63,406 nucleotides of DNA from CAISIP01 sp038247175 (GTDB taxonomy: Bacteria; Pseudomonadota; Gammaproteobacteria; Burkholderiales; Burkholderiaceae_C): positions 1 to 63,406 of the forward strand of contig JBBRVD010000001.1 in the NCBI GenBank assembly GCA_038247175.1, written 5' to 3'. Below are positions 26,401 to 34,550 of the stretch, in pieces (within the stretch, counting starts at the first letter, position 1; each line of letters begins with the position of its first letter). The notes under the pieces were generated by a model. The model worked only from the letters and a program-made list of their open reading frames with translations. It had not been told where the DNA came from and did not search any database. Both the position numbers and the translations under genes were made by a program.

Positions 26401-28167
26401 GGGGTGTTCGTCGAGCACGCGTGCCCCCATGTTCTCGAGCAGGGGAAGCGAATCGGACAGCGCCACTTTCGACCGGTTGTAGATCTTGAATCGCAGCAGC
26501 CCCGCCGGCGCGTTGAGCGGGCGATACAGCCGGACGATCAACGGCTCCTCGGGTGTCAGGCCCACCAGCATGCCGGCGTCCTCGGCCGCCACCGCGGCGG
26601 AGAAATGCTCCCGGTACGCAAGAGGGAAGGCGGCTGCGAACCGGTTGGACAGCACGAGACCCTGGCCTTCGCCGAGCGCGCGCAGCAGTTCGGCGGTGAA
26701 GTGGTCCTCCCAGCGTTGTGCGAGTTTCTCGACCCGCGCCTCGAGTGCCGCCAGATTGACCGTGGTCGGAGCCCGTTTTCGGGCCCGTACCAGGTAATGG
26801 ATGCGAGCCAGCGGACTGTCGGTGAGCATGGGCGTGAATTCAAGCGACTCGCCATCGAGCACGGCCATCAGCTCCTGGCCCACCTTGACCCGCAGTTCGG
26901 TGTTGTAGCGGTCGCGCGGCACGAATACCAGCGCCGACGTGAAGCGGCCGAACGGGTCGCGGCGCAGGAACAGCCGTGTGCGCTGGCGTTCCTGCAGTCG
27001 CAGGATACCGATCGCGTGTTCGGCCAGCGTGTCGGTGTCGATCTGGAACAGCTCGTCGCGCGGGTAGACCTCCAGGATCGACTGCAGCGATTTGGCCGCA
27101 TGGCTCTCGGGCACCACGTCAGCGCGGGCCATCACCTGACCCGCGCGCTGGCGCACCTGCGGAATCTCCTCGATCGAGACGGAGTAGGCGGTGGAGGTGT
27201 ACAGGCCCAGGAACCGGGTCTCGCCGACCACCTGGCCCTGGTCGTCGAATCGCTTGACGGCGATGTAGTCGAGCCAGGCCGGGCGGTGCACCGTGGAGCG
27301 GGTCATGGCCTTGATGACCAGCACCAGTTCGTCGGTGTCGATCAGGGCCACTGCTTCCGGTGGAAGATGGGTTTCGGTGGTGTTCGCCGGGCCGCGCAGG
27401 ATGCCCAGGCCCGACTCGGGCCGCGCGATCAGCGACGCCTTGTCGCCATTGCGCTTGAGATCGTAGTCGCGCGTACCCAGGAAGGTGAAGTGACGGTCTT
27501 CGAGCCAGTGCAGGAAGGCGATGCCCTCGTGCTTGCTGGCGTCGGTCAGCGACGATCGGGCCGCCTCCTCGCAGACCTCGTTCAGCCGGCCCAGCATGGC
27601 CGGCCAGTCCTGCACCGAATTGCGCACGTCGCCGAGTACCCGCTTGAGTTCCAGTGCCAGCGCGTTACGGTCGGCCTCGGGCACGATGCGGTCGCACTCT
27701 ACGGTGATCAGCGACTCCACGGCGGTGGCCTTGCGACTGGCGCGGTCGGCTGGTACGCGCCGGATCTGCGTGGCCAGGCCCTTGTCGTCGCGGGTGACGG
27801 CCATCAGTGGGTGCACGATCCAGTGCGCGGTGCGACCGCTGCGGTTGACCGCCATCGTCACCGAGTCGACCAGGAACGGCATGTCGGCATGCACGATCTG
27901 GATCACGGTATGGTCGCTGACAAAACCGTCCTCCGCCAGCGTCGGATTGAACACCCGGATACGTGCCGTGTCGGGAGCCCGCGACGCCTCGAGCAGCCGC
28001 CAGTGCGCGTGCGCGATGGCGAAAAGTGTGGCGGGTCCGCGCGCCGCTGTTTCGTGCGGGTCCGCGCTGTCGAAATAGGCCAGCACGAATTCGGACATCC
28101 GGGCACCGGACGAACCGCTATGGGCCTGGGTGTATTGCATCAGCTCGGCAAGAGCGCCAGTGGTCAT
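23413..28167 (-). CDS. gdhB: NAD-specific glutamate dehydrogenase, large (GDH-180) type
   Basis: A 1584-residue enzyme of the large NAD-glutamate dehydrogenase class known from Pseudomonas and Streptomyces, about 3.5 times the usual GDH length. It oxidises glutamate to 2-oxoglutarate and ammonia. The long N-terminal part is regulatory (ACT-like). The catalytic region around residues 780-1150 shows GGKVARGGLRWSDR, VKNTVIVPVGSKGGFV, AADKGTATFSDIAN and DMSGDVFGNGMLLS. I chose the start MTTGALAEL at 28167 because GGAG precedes it by five bases; an in-frame ATG at 28224 is less likely. It stands alone as a monocistronic unit. Confidence 0.95.
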   Translation of the reverse strand: MTTGALAELMQYTQAHSGSSGARMSEFVLAYFDSADPHETAARGPATLFAIAHAHWRLLEASRAPDTARIRVFNPTLAEDGFVSDHTVIQIVHADMPFLVDSVTMAVNRSGRTAHWIVHPLMAVTRDDKGLATQIRRVPADRASRKATAVESLITVECDRIVPEADRNALALELKRVLGDVRNSVQDWPAMLGRLNEVCEEAARSSLTDASKHEGIAFLHWLEDRHFTFLGTRDYDLKRNGDKASLIARPESGLGILRGPANTTETHLPPEAVALIDTDELVLVIKAMTRSTVHRPAWLDYIAVKRFDDQGQVVGETRFLGLYTSTAYSVSIEEIPQVRQRAGQVMARADVVPESHAAKSLQSILEVYPRDELFQIDTDTLAEHAIGILRLQERQRTRLFLRRDPFGRFTSALVFVPRDRYNTELRVKVGQELMAVLDGESLEFTPMLTDSPLARIHYLVRARKRAPTTVNLAALEARVEKLAQRWEDHFTAELLRALGEGQGLVLSNRFAAAFPLAYREHFSAAVAAEDAGMLVGLTPEEPLIVRLYRPLNAPAGLLRFKIYNRSKVALSDSLPLLENMGARVLDEHPYDIGSEDLWIHDIGLQMPVQTELSAIKLRFESLFAQVWSGAVESDNLNKLVLVSELDARQISVLRAYTRYFKQLGFAFSQNYIEDALIRNAAIAQDIIALFQTRFDPRLAGDRDQRQAELERQLEDSLSAVASLDDDRILRQFFASIRATARTNAWQRDTCGAHKPYLSFKLKPRKLPGVPEPKPAFEIWVYSPRLEGVHLRGGKVARGGLRWSDRREDFRTEVLGLVKAQQVKNTVIVPVGSKGGFVLKKPPAAGDREALMAEGIACYRMFLAGLLDITDNVVKGVVVPPPEVVRHDEDDPYLVVAADKGTATFSDIANAVSQDYGFWLGDAFASGGSVGYDHKKMGITARGAWESVKRHFRSMGINTQTTEFTVAGIGDMSGDVFGNGMLLSRKIRLQLAFDHRHVFIDPEPDAERSWQERKRLFDLPRSSWDDYDKSLISEGGGVYPRTAKSIKLSAQARAVLGTEATEMAPSDLLRAILLAPVDLLYNGGIGTYIKSSHETHAQVGDKSSDAFRVDGVELRCKVVAEGGNLGATQRGRIEFAQAGGRIYTDAIDNSAGVDCSDHEVNIKVLLGQIVESGDLTLKQRNELLASMTEEVAQLVLHDNYYQTQALDIATHRPLYLLDGQQRLMHWLEGSGRLNRAIEFLPSDQEIAQRRARKQGLSAPEGAVVLAYAKMSVFDELLASNLPDDPYFNRSLQAYFPKVLSERFPGAVDNHPLKREIIATYITNTVLNRTGATFVNYLAAESVATAADVVRAFTLAREVFDLERLWDQIDALDYKVQARLQLDLLSKLTAIAQRASRWMMRARSDNTDLPRLISRYQPGAAAMRAQLRDWLPDGGRASWQAASDTLCEAGVEPALAQDLGALEFIFPALDLVNLAQSADTTLESAARTYFHVDAELRLTAWRTEINRLPTETLWQTQARGSARDDAYSIASQITLGLLSRKEDIADWRQRHGAAIRRLNNLLSMVSTQAADLAPVSVAMRELRQLA

Positions 28168-28327
28168 GTCAGCTCCATTGGGCGTTGCCACGGAACGCAA
28201 AACGCATGCCGCGTCGGCCACCATTCCATTCTAGGCCGGGGTACCGTCACCCGGCAGGCGATCAGGGCGGCGCGCATGGCCCTATGTCGCAGTTGCATCA
28301 GGCCCGGGCACGGCGGCTGCCTGGGGG
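28168..28327. other. intergenic region between gdhB and the HDOD gene
   Basis: About 160 bp that must hold the gdhB promoter. I see no convincing -35/-10 pair, hairpin terminator or small gene in it. Confidence 0.5.
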
Positions 28328-29149
28328 TCAGCCGGCCTGCGTGAGGTTGATGAAACCTGCCGATTCCGGAAAGGTCGATTTCATCCAGCCGTATTTCAGA
28401 GCCAGCGCGTCCATGACCGCCACTGGCAGCGCTTCGATCGCATCGGCATGGGCATCAGGCTGGTCGGCCAGCAGACTGCCCAGGTGCACGACGGCGGCCA
28501 GCGGCGTGATCGGCTTTTCTGCCAGGGGTTCGGACGCAAGAAGCAGCGCGTGCACGTACTCGCTGGGGAAGTTCCATTGCCGGGCGAGTTCGGCCGTGAC
28601 GTCGGCCTCGTCGAAACCGACGGCCGCGCGCTCGCGTTGCCAGCGTTCTCCCGGGGCACACGGCATCTTCTCGATATCGCTCATGGTCTCGGGTCGTGCA
28701 TGCCCGATGATCAATTCGCCCAGGCGCAGCATCAGACCCACCAGCCAGGCGCTGTGGCTATCGACCTCGATACGGGTGTCCAGCCCAGTTGCCAGCCATT
28801 GGGCGTAACCGGCGCAGTCGGTGCTGTGGCGCCAGAACCGGGTGCTGTCGATGCCCTCGGGCATCGAGAATGCGTTGTGCAGACATGCCGACAGGGCCAG
28901 CGTCCGGATCCGGGACAGGCCCACCAGCTTGGCCGCATGGTCCAGGCTCTCGACCCTGCGCGGCAGGCCGAACGCAGCGCTGTTGGCCAGTGCCAGCAGC
29001 TTGGCGCTCAGAGTCGGATCCTGCGCGATCAGGGACTGGATCTTGTCGAGCGAGGTCCTGGGCTGGTCCAGCGTGTTGATCAAGGCCAGGCCCACATCCG
29101 GCATGACTGGCAAGGCAACGGTCTTGAAAAGATCGGCAATATCGGACAT
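28328..29149 (-). CDS. HDOD-domain signalling protein
   Basis: A 273-residue protein whose main part (residues 15-215) is an HDOD domain, an HD-related fold without the full metal site, used in bacterial signalling and often linked to cyclic-di-GMP networks. Recognisable blocks are LPVMPDVGLALINTL, IAQDPTLSAKLLALANSA, LGLSRIRTLALSACL-like helices and LMLRLGELII. No output domain is attached. The start MSDIADLF is preceded by AGGAGA; the frame upstream is not family-like. It is divergent from the aminotransferase gene with 118 bp between them. Confidence 0.85.
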   Translation of the reverse strand: MSDIADLFKTVALPVMPDVGLALINTLDQPRTSLDKIQSLIAQDPTLSAKLLALANSAAFGLPRRVESLDHAAKLVGLSRIRTLALSACLHNAFSMPEGIDSTRFWRHSTDCAGYAQWLATGLDTRIEVDSHSAWLVGLMLRLGELIIGHARPETMSDIEKMPCAPGERWQRERAAVGFDEADVTAELARQWNFPSEYVHALLLASEPLAEKPITPLAAVVHLGSLLADQPDAHADAIEALPVAVMDALALKYGWMKSTFPESAGFINLTQAG

Positions 29150-29267
29150 CGCATCTCCTGTGTTGTGCAGGCGCCCAGGTTTTCCGCACCTGCAACATTT
29201 TGACCGATTCCCATGACGGCGCCGGTCTTGCCACAATAGCGTCTTTGTACTCCCATTCCCAGCCGCC

Positions 29268-30443
29268 ATGGAATTTGCCAGCCGCCTTCAAAACGTCGAG
29301 ACCTCCGCCATCCGGGAACTGTTCAAGCTGCTGAGTAAACCCGGCATCATCAGTTTTGCCGGCGGCTTTCCCGACCCCAGTCTGTTCGATGCCGAGGGTA
29401 TCCGCATGTCGGCCGATGCCGTTTTGTCGCAACATGCCGCAGCCGTGCTGCAATACGGTGCGACCGAGGGTTATGGCCCTTTGCGCGAGGCCCTGCCCGG
29501 ATTCATGGCGGCCAAGGGCGCGGCAGTGAAGCCGGACGGATTGATCGTCACCACCGGAAGCCAGCAGGCGCTGGACCTGATTGGCAAGACCATGATCTCA
29601 CCCGGGGACAAGGTGATCGTCGAGGCACCGACCTTCCTGGCGACGATCCAGTGTTTCCGGCTCTACGGTGCAGACCTGATCGGCGCGCCGGTCGACGCCG
29701 ATGGTGTCCGGGTCGACGTGCTGGAGCAACTCATCCTGGAGCATCGGCCCCGGCTGGTCTACCTGATTCCCACGTTTGGCAATCCGAGCGGCGCCACGCT
29801 GAGCCTGGAGCGTCGCAAGCGGGTACTCGAGATCGCCGCGCGCACCGGCACGCTGGTGGTCGAGGACGACCCCTATGGCGAGTTGTATTTCAGCGCGCCG
29901 CCGCCGCCCAGCCTGCTGGCGCTCTGCGATGAGGTTCCCGGCAGCCGTCCGTGGCTGGCCCACTGCGGCAGCTTCAGCAAGATCCTGAGTCCGGGTTTGC
30001 GGGTCGGCTGGCTGATTGCGCCGCCGGAACTGCTGGCGCGCGCCACGATGTGCAAGCAGTTCAGCGATGCCCACACCAGCAACCTGAGCCAGGCCATCGC
30101 TGCGCACTATCTGAGTCTGGGCCGGCTGGCTCCGACCCTCGATCGGGTGCGCAGCACCTATGCCGAGCGCGCGCGCGTGATGGCGCAGGGCCTGCGCCGG
30201 GAGCTCGGCGACGCGATCACCTTCAATGAGCCACACGGCGGCATGTTTTTCTGGGCACGCCTGACGCAGGACCGTGATGCGGCCGCATTCGCCCGGCGCG
30301 CCATCGACAAGTTGGTGGCGTTCGTGCCCGGCGCGCCTTTTTTTCCGCAACAGCCCGATGCCTGCAGCCTGCGCCTGAGTTTTGCCACCGCGGATAGCGC
30401 GAAGATTTCCGAAGGCATCAACCGGCTTGCGCAGGCCTTGTAG
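29268..30443 (+). CDS. PLP-dependent aminotransferase, class I/II (LysN/2-aminoadipate type)
   Basis: A 391-residue fold-type I aminotransferase. It shows SFAGGFPDPSLF, TTGSQQALDLIGKT, PTFGNPSG, VEDDPYGEL and the PLP-lysine in GSFSKILSPGLRVGWL, with an RLSF block near the C-terminus for the substrate carboxylate arginine. This pattern is typical of the 2-aminoadipate/aromatic transaminase subgroup related to MocR regulators but without the helix-turn-helix. The physiological substrate is not determined by sequence. A small unknown gene follows after 10 bp. Confidence 0.88.
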   Translation: MEFASRLQNVETSAIRELFKLLSKPGIISFAGGFPDPSLFDAEGIRMSADAVLSQHAAAVLQYGATEGYGPLREALPGFMAAKGAAVKPDGLIVTTGSQQALDLIGKTMISPGDKVIVEAPTFLATIQCFRLYGADLIGAPVDADGVRVDVLEQLILEHRPRLVYLIPTFGNPSGATLSLERRKRVLEIAARTGTLVVEDDPYGELYFSAPPPPSLLALCDEVPGSRPWLAHCGSFSKILSPGLRVGWLIAPPELLARATMCKQFSDAHTSNLSQAIAAHYLSLGRLAPTLDRVRSTYAERARVMAQGLRRELGDAITFNEPHGGMFFWARLTQDRDAAAFARRAIDKLVAFVPGAPFFPQQPDACSLRLSFATADSAKISEGINRLAQAL

Positions 30444-30453
30444 ACCACCGGTC

Positions 30454-30963
30454 ATGATCGAACCCGGCACACGCCTGGCCAAGACCGAAACGGGTCGCGA
30501 GGAGATGAGCCGCCGCAGCCCGCGCCTGTCGACGGTCGAGCGGCGGTTGCTGATCCTGGTGGATGGTGACAAGACCGTCAACGACCTGGGGGCGTTCGTG
30601 CGGGTGGGCGAGCTCGAGCCTGCGCTGGATCGCCTGCTCGGCCTGGGTCTGGTCGCGCCGCACGGGGATCCGGTGTCGCTGCCACCCCCGGTGGCACCCG
30701 GTTTTTCAGCGCCCATGCCACTGGAGCCCGAGCGGCCGGCCACCCATGTGCAGCCGTTCGAGCAGACACGTGCGCAGGTGGCGCGATTCGTGCACAACCG
30801 GCTTGGCGCGCCGGCCGAGCCGATCTGCGAGGCGATTCAGCGGTGCCGCAATCCGCAGGAGCTGCGTGCCTTGCTGCGGGGTATCGAGGTGTTCATCGGA
30901 CAGCGGCTCGATGCCGCCACCACGCAGGCGTTTGCGCGGCATTTCGGCAGTCTGCTGCTATAA
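30454..30963 (+). CDS. uncharacterised protein with possible winged-helix-like N-terminus
   Basis: A 169-residue protein that I cannot assign to a family. Residues 20-70 (RRSPRLSTVERRLLILVDGDK, then TVNDLGAFVRVGELEPALDR and LLGLGLV) resemble a small helical/winged module seen at the N-terminus of many uncharacterised Burkholderiales proteins. A proline-rich linker and a second helical segment (ICEAIQRCRNPQELRALLRGIE) follow. It has no signal peptide or membrane helix. It lies 10 bp after the aminotransferase gene on the same strand, so cotranscription is likely, but a shared function is not evident. Confidence 0.7.
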   Translation: MIEPGTRLAKTETGREEMSRRSPRLSTVERRLLILVDGDKTVNDLGAFVRVGELEPALDRLLGLGLVAPHGDPVSLPPPVAPGFSAPMPLEPERPATHVQPFEQTRAQVARFVHNRLGAPAEPICEAIQRCRNPQELRALLRGIEVFIGQRLDAATTQAFARHFGSLLL

Positions 30964-31004
30964 CCCAATCTGGGCCGATGGCCCATCATCAGGAGCCCAG
31001 CCCC

Positions 31005-31313
31005 ATGATTCACGTGATCGCAGTCATCACCGCCAAACCTGGACAACGGTCCCGCCTGCTCGAAGCCTTTCGCGCCAACGTGCCGGCAGTGCTCGCGGAG
31101 GCCGGTTGCATCGAGTATGCGGCAGCCGTCGATCTCGATGACGGGCCAGCGTTCCAGGCCCGCTGCGGTCCGGACAGTTTCATGGTGATCGAGAAATGGT
31201 CGGATCTGGACGCGCTCAAGGCCCACGCAGCGGCTCCCCACATGGCGGCATATGCGCAGCGGACTCGCGACTGGGTCGCTGAGCGCGCGATCCATGTCCT
31301 GCAACCGACCTGA
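31005..31313 (+). CDS. antibiotic biosynthesis monooxygenase (ABM) domain protein, YgiN-like quinol monooxygenase
   Basis: A 102-residue single ABM domain. The pattern IHVIAVITAKPGQRSRLLEAF, then LAEAGCIEYAAAVDLDD, FMVIEKWSDLDALKAHAAAPHMAAYA is typical of the dimeric alpha/beta barrels that act as cofactor-free monooxygenases (YgiN, putative quinol monooxygenase) or bind heme or aromatic compounds. It starts 41 bp downstream of the previous gene behind an AGGAG site. The natural substrate is unknown. Confidence 0.85.
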   Translation: MIHVIAVITAKPGQRSRLLEAFRANVPAVLAEAGCIEYAAAVDLDDGPAFQARCGPDSFMVIEKWSDLDALKAHAAAPHMAAYAQRTRDWVAERAIHVLQPT

Positions 31314-31631
31314 GTTGCGTCGCGTGCCTGCCTTGCACGGCACCGTCCACGCGACGACCTGCGCGAACCGGAAAGCCGGTGCAGGGGGCGCGCTCGCGCG
31401 CACAGGCATGCGCCCGATGACCACCTGATCGACTGGACACCCCCGTCGCTGAATGCCTGCGGCCGCTGGTCGGCGCTTGCAGCGCCGATGTCGGTAGCCC
31501 GACACGGTACATTCCATGCTTGCGAGCGGACGGGCGCCACAAGTCAGGTCAATGGGCGCAGAATGGAGGGACACGCCTGATCGGCCGAGCGCCTGACGGG
31601 TCGAGACATTGCCATATGGAGGGGAGCGACC
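31314..31631. other. 318-bp intergenic region without a recognisable gene
   Basis: No open frame here looks coding in either strand. The stretch has GC-rich short palindromes (for example GCGCGCTCGCGCGC near 31390-31403), and GGAGGGG lies just before the next start codon. I see no tRNA or riboswitch pattern. Confidence 0.6.
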
Positions 31632-32144
31632 ATGGAACTGAGAAAGCGGTTGTTCGGGGGCGCGGGCGAGACCGAGGGCGCGACTGCCCAGCCCATGGAC
31701 TCTTCGCAGGACTTTGCCGCCCAGTTGCCGACCCGGCGGGAATTGCTGCGAGTGCGTACCCGCAACACCATGCGCCTGTCCGGCATCCCCGAAGGCTGGA
31801 TCGAGCCGCAGGTACTGGCGGAGCCAGAAGGCGGGCGCACCTTCCTGCATCTGCGCCTGGTCGTGCGGCACTGGGATGAGCGCCTGTTTCGCTACGCGGT
31901 TGCGTTCCAGACCCAGCTCATGACCGAGATCGAGCGCATCGACCCACAGGCGCGCCAGTGGCTGCTGAGCATCGTCTGGTGTTTTCCGCTCGACATGACC
32001 TGTCCTTATCCAGAGTTGCCGCAGCCGTCCGCCTGGATGGACGCCAGCCCGGTGGAGCCCGAGCCGGACGACGTGCAATCCGATCTGGCGCAGTTGCTGG
32101 CGCTTCGCGACGCTGAATTGGCGCGGCCCGACCCGCGGGGCTGA
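31632..32144 (+). CDS. conserved-looking hypothetical protein
   Basis: A 170-residue soluble protein with no motif that I recognise. The middle (residues 35-125) has a regular alternation consistent with a folded alpha/beta domain (LRVRTRNTMRLSGIPEGWIE, LHLRLVVRHWDERLFRYAV, WLLSIVWCF). The C-terminus is acidic and proline-rich. No signal peptide or transmembrane helix is visible. A GGAGGGG ribosome-binding site lies 7-8 bases before the ATG. The gene is flanked by a gene-free stretch and a YHS-domain remnant, so it sits in a region of turnover. Function unknown. Confidence 0.65.
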   Translation: MELRKRLFGGAGETEGATAQPMDSSQDFAAQLPTRRELLRVRTRNTMRLSGIPEGWIEPQVLAEPEGGRTFLHLRLVVRHWDERLFRYAVAFQTQLMTEIERIDPQARQWLLSIVWCFPLDMTCPYPELPQPSAWMDASPVEPEPDDVQSDLAQLLALRDAELARPDPRG

Positions 32145-32271
32145 AGTACAGCCTATTGCCGTTCACGCTTTCGGACCGGTACCTTGCGCTGCATCGCCCT
32201 GTCGGCGTACAGTGCACAAGGGCAAGACGACGTTGGCGCAGAGGGTGTCGCATGCCATTGGCGCCAACGCG

Positions 32272-32531
32272 TACTGTGCTTCGGTCAGTAAGGATTGCAT
32301 TCGCGGCACGACCCATGGGTCGGCAATCGGCCATGGGTGGACGGTTGCTTCTCGCACACCTACAAGGGCGCGCAATGGCATTTCGCATCGGTGGACTCCG
32401 TGCTGTGGAAGATAGTCGACGGCAAGCCGTACCTGAATTGCCACGCCAGTGTCCAGAAGAAGGGGGAAAACGCCATGGCCGTTCCTGTCCGCAACGCCGA
32501 CTGGAAGTGGCCTGCGGTACTGGGCCAATGA
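32272..32531 (+). pseudogene. YHS-domain protein remnant with internal deletion
   Basis: Read in one frame, 32349-32531 encodes FSHTYKGAQWHFAS followed directly by WKIVDGKPYLNCHASVQKK and a tail ending NADWKWPAVLGQ. These are the beginning and end of the YHS domain family (normal order: YKGAxWxFAS, about 35 residues with GGYCAYAVS, then WKIVDGKLYLNY). The central segment is missing and the N-terminal half and signal peptide are not in frame. A YCASVSKD string in another frame at 32272-32295 may be a displaced piece of the missing part. No good start codon or ribosome-binding site remains. Confidence 0.7.
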
Positions 32532-32583
32532 GGCATCGCCATGGCATCCGCGCGGGCGCATCCGATGTCGTGTCGAGCGGTGA

Positions 32584-32619
32584 TCATGCTCGCGGGTTCT
32601 GTCATGCTCGCGGGTTCTG
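32584..32619 (+). repeat. perfect 18-bp tandem duplication
   Basis: TCATGCTCGCGGGTTCTG occurs twice head-to-tail (32584-32601 and 32602-32619) with no mismatch, in the non-coding gap between the YHS remnant and the DedA gene. It is probably a recent slippage product. Confidence 0.9.
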
Positions 32620-32724
32620 GTTTCCCAGGGCTGTTCACTCCCGGCGGCGCATTCACCCCGGTTGCGGTCGGCCGGGCCGAACTGCATGCGTCGGAGCGGC
32701 ATTGCGCATGCTGGCGTGTCTGCC

Positions 32725-33339
32725 ATGGTAAGTGACTGGAGCAGCGCGATGGCGATGTTCGACGCGGCGTTGCGCGGCGCAACCCAGCCATGGCTCATCT
32801 GCACCGCGTTGGTGCTGACGACCTTCCTGCTCGAAGACGTGGCGATTGCAGCCGGTGCCGTACTCGCTGCGCAGGGGCTGCTGTCCTGGGAACTGGCCCT
32901 GCTGGCGGTGGGCGGCGGCATTGCGCTGGGCGATGTCGGGTTGTATGGACTGGGCTTGGCGGCCAACCGCGTTCCGGTTCTGCGCCGGCGTCTGATCGAC
33001 GGGCGCGGACGCTGGATGGGCGAACAACTGGAGCGAAGTTATGCCGGCGCCATTGTGCTGGCACGGGTGATACCGGGCCTGCGCCTGGTGACCTATACCG
33101 CCTGCGGTTTCTACCGGCTGGCGTTCGCCCCTTTTTGCGCCTGGGTGCTGCTGGCAGTCACCGTCTGGACCGGCGGCCTGATGTGGTTCAGCGCGATCGT
33201 CGGAGCGGCGCTGAGCCAGGCGCTGGGCATACCGCCAGCGCTGGCGGTCGCGTTGCCGATCGTTTTGCTGGCGTTGGTGCTGATGGTCTGGCGCCGGAGT
33301 GCGGGTACCGCCGCCCGCGGCACGAAGGTGCTTCAGTGA
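32725..33339 (+). CDS. DedA/VTT-family inner-membrane protein
   Basis: A 204-residue membrane protein with four or five hydrophobic helices. Features of the DedA (SNARE-associated/VTT) family are an acidic residue in the first re-entrant segment (LLEDVAIAAGAVLA), a glycine-rich GGGIALGDVGLYGLG, the basic loop preceding a GAIVLARVIPGLRLVTYTACGFYRL block, and a final helix. DedA proteins translocate phospholipids or undecaprenyl phosphate. The C-terminus is basic. The start is placed at MVSDWSS; an ATG nine codons later is an alternative. It precedes and may be coupled to the ATP-grasp gene. Confidence 0.8.
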   Translation: MVSDWSSAMAMFDAALRGATQPWLICTALVLTTFLLEDVAIAAGAVLAAQGLLSWELALLAVGGGIALGDVGLYGLGLAANRVPVLRRRLIDGRGRWMGEQLERSYAGAIVLARVIPGLRLVTYTACGFYRLAFAPFCAWVLLAVTVWTGGLMWFSAIVGAALSQALGIPPALAVALPIVLLALVLMVWRRSAGTAARGTKVLQ

Positions 33340-33359
33340 ACCGCGCAGGGCCTGCTCGC

Positions 33360-34508
33360 ATGAGTGCTTCGCTTGAACATGACGCCGGGACCGGCCAGTT
33401 GCCACACCAGGGCATGCCGCCTCTGGACGAATCGGGGGCGCCACTGAGCTTCTTCGAGTTCTGGCCCATGTGGGCGTTTTATGCGCCGGTGGTGTTGTAC
33501 GTGGCCTGGCTGATGCTGCGTTACCGGGGCATCCTGCTGCCCACGGTGGCCAATCCGTCGTTTCCGGGCGGTGGCTTCGTGGGCGAATCCAAGGCCGAGA
33601 TCCTGCAATTGGCGATGCGCCACACGCCGCAATGGGTAGCGCCTTTCGTCGTGATCGATCGACCTGCGGCTGCAGGCGCCGAGGCGCTCGACCTGGAGGC
33701 TGAACTGGCCCACGCGCTGACGACGCTGCGCGCCGCAGGCCTGGAACTGCCGGTCGTGGCCAAGCCCGATCTGGGCTGCCGTGGGGCAGGCGTGCAGCTG
33801 GTACGGAGTGTGGACAAGCTGCGCCGATACCTGGCCTTGTTTCCGCGCGGCGCGCGGTTTCTGCTGCAGGCCTATGTGCCATTCGAGGGGGAAGCCGGCG
33901 TCTTTTATTGTCGCGAGCCGGGCCAGGCCCGGGGCCGCATCATTTCGATCACGCTGAAGTATTTTCCGCATGTCTATGGCGATGGGCGGCGGACCTTGCG
34001 CGAATTGATCATGGCCGATCCGCGCGCGGGGCGCTTGTCGCACCTGTACCTGCAACGGCACGCGGCGCGGCTCGACGATGTGCCGATGCCCGGGCAGGCG
34101 ATCCGGCTGGCGTTCGCTGGCAGTCATAGCCGTGGCGCTATCTTCCGTAACGGAAACGCATGGGTGACCACGGCCATGGAGGCGCGTTTCGATGCGATCG
34201 CCAAGCGCCTGCCCGAGTTTCATTTCGGGCGCTTCGACATCCGTTTTGCCGATTTCGCCCAGGTGCAGGCCGGCCACGCCTTCACGATCGTGGAGGCCAA
34301 CGGCGCCGGTGCGGAAAGCACGCACATCTGGGACCGCCGCACCACCTTGCTGCAGGCCTGGGCCGATCTGATGCGGCAATACCGGCTGTTGTTCCAGATC
34401 GGTCGGGCGAACCGGGATCGGGGATTCCAGCCGCTGTCGCTGCGCGAGTTCCGGCGCTGGCACAGGCGAGAGAAGGACTTGACGCCGCACTATCCAGCCA
34501 CGGATTGA
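33360..34508 (+). CDS. membrane-anchored ATP-grasp protein (D-Ala-D-Ala ligase-like), function unknown
   Basis: A 382-residue protein. One transmembrane helix (FWPMWAFYAPVVLYVAWLML, about residues 35-54) is followed by a soluble ATP-grasp fold: VVAKPDLGCRGAGVQLV (lysine and glycine-rich loop), FLLQAYVPFEGEAGVFYC, a basic loop, and the metal-binding DIRFADFAQ and FTIVEANGAG. Such proteins are often labelled D-alanine--D-alanine ligase, but the membrane anchor and divergence argue for another carboxylate-amine ligation at the membrane. An alternative GTG start at 33336 would overlap the DedA stop by four bases (GTGA). Confidence 0.7.
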   Translation: MSASLEHDAGTGQLPHQGMPPLDESGAPLSFFEFWPMWAFYAPVVLYVAWLMLRYRGILLPTVANPSFPGGGFVGESKAEILQLAMRHTPQWVAPFVVIDRPAAAGAEALDLEAELAHALTTLRAAGLELPVVAKPDLGCRGAGVQLVRSVDKLRRYLALFPRGARFLLQAYVPFEGEAGVFYCREPGQARGRIISITLKYFPHVYGDGRRTLRELIMADPRAGRLSHLYLQRHAARLDDVPMPGQAIRLAFAGSHSRGAIFRNGNAWVTTAMEARFDAIAKRLPEFHFGRFDIRFADFAQVQAGHAFTIVEANGAGAESTHIWDRRTTLLQAWADLMRQYRLLFQIGRANRDRGFQPLSLREFRRWHRREKDLTPHYPATD

Positions 34509-34550
34509 TCCAGCTCCAGCAGCGCGTTCCCGGCCGTCCTACCCCGATGT

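Noticed and set aside
23701..28344. Two long plus-strand frames opposite gdhB
   Set aside because: The minus-strand GDH has clear catalytic blocks over the same bases; the plus-strand products are shadow translations.
32212..32415. GKTT string in a short frame, suggesting a Walker A motif
   Set aside because: Chance match without the preceding glycine loop or any ATPase context; it lies in the YHS remnant region.
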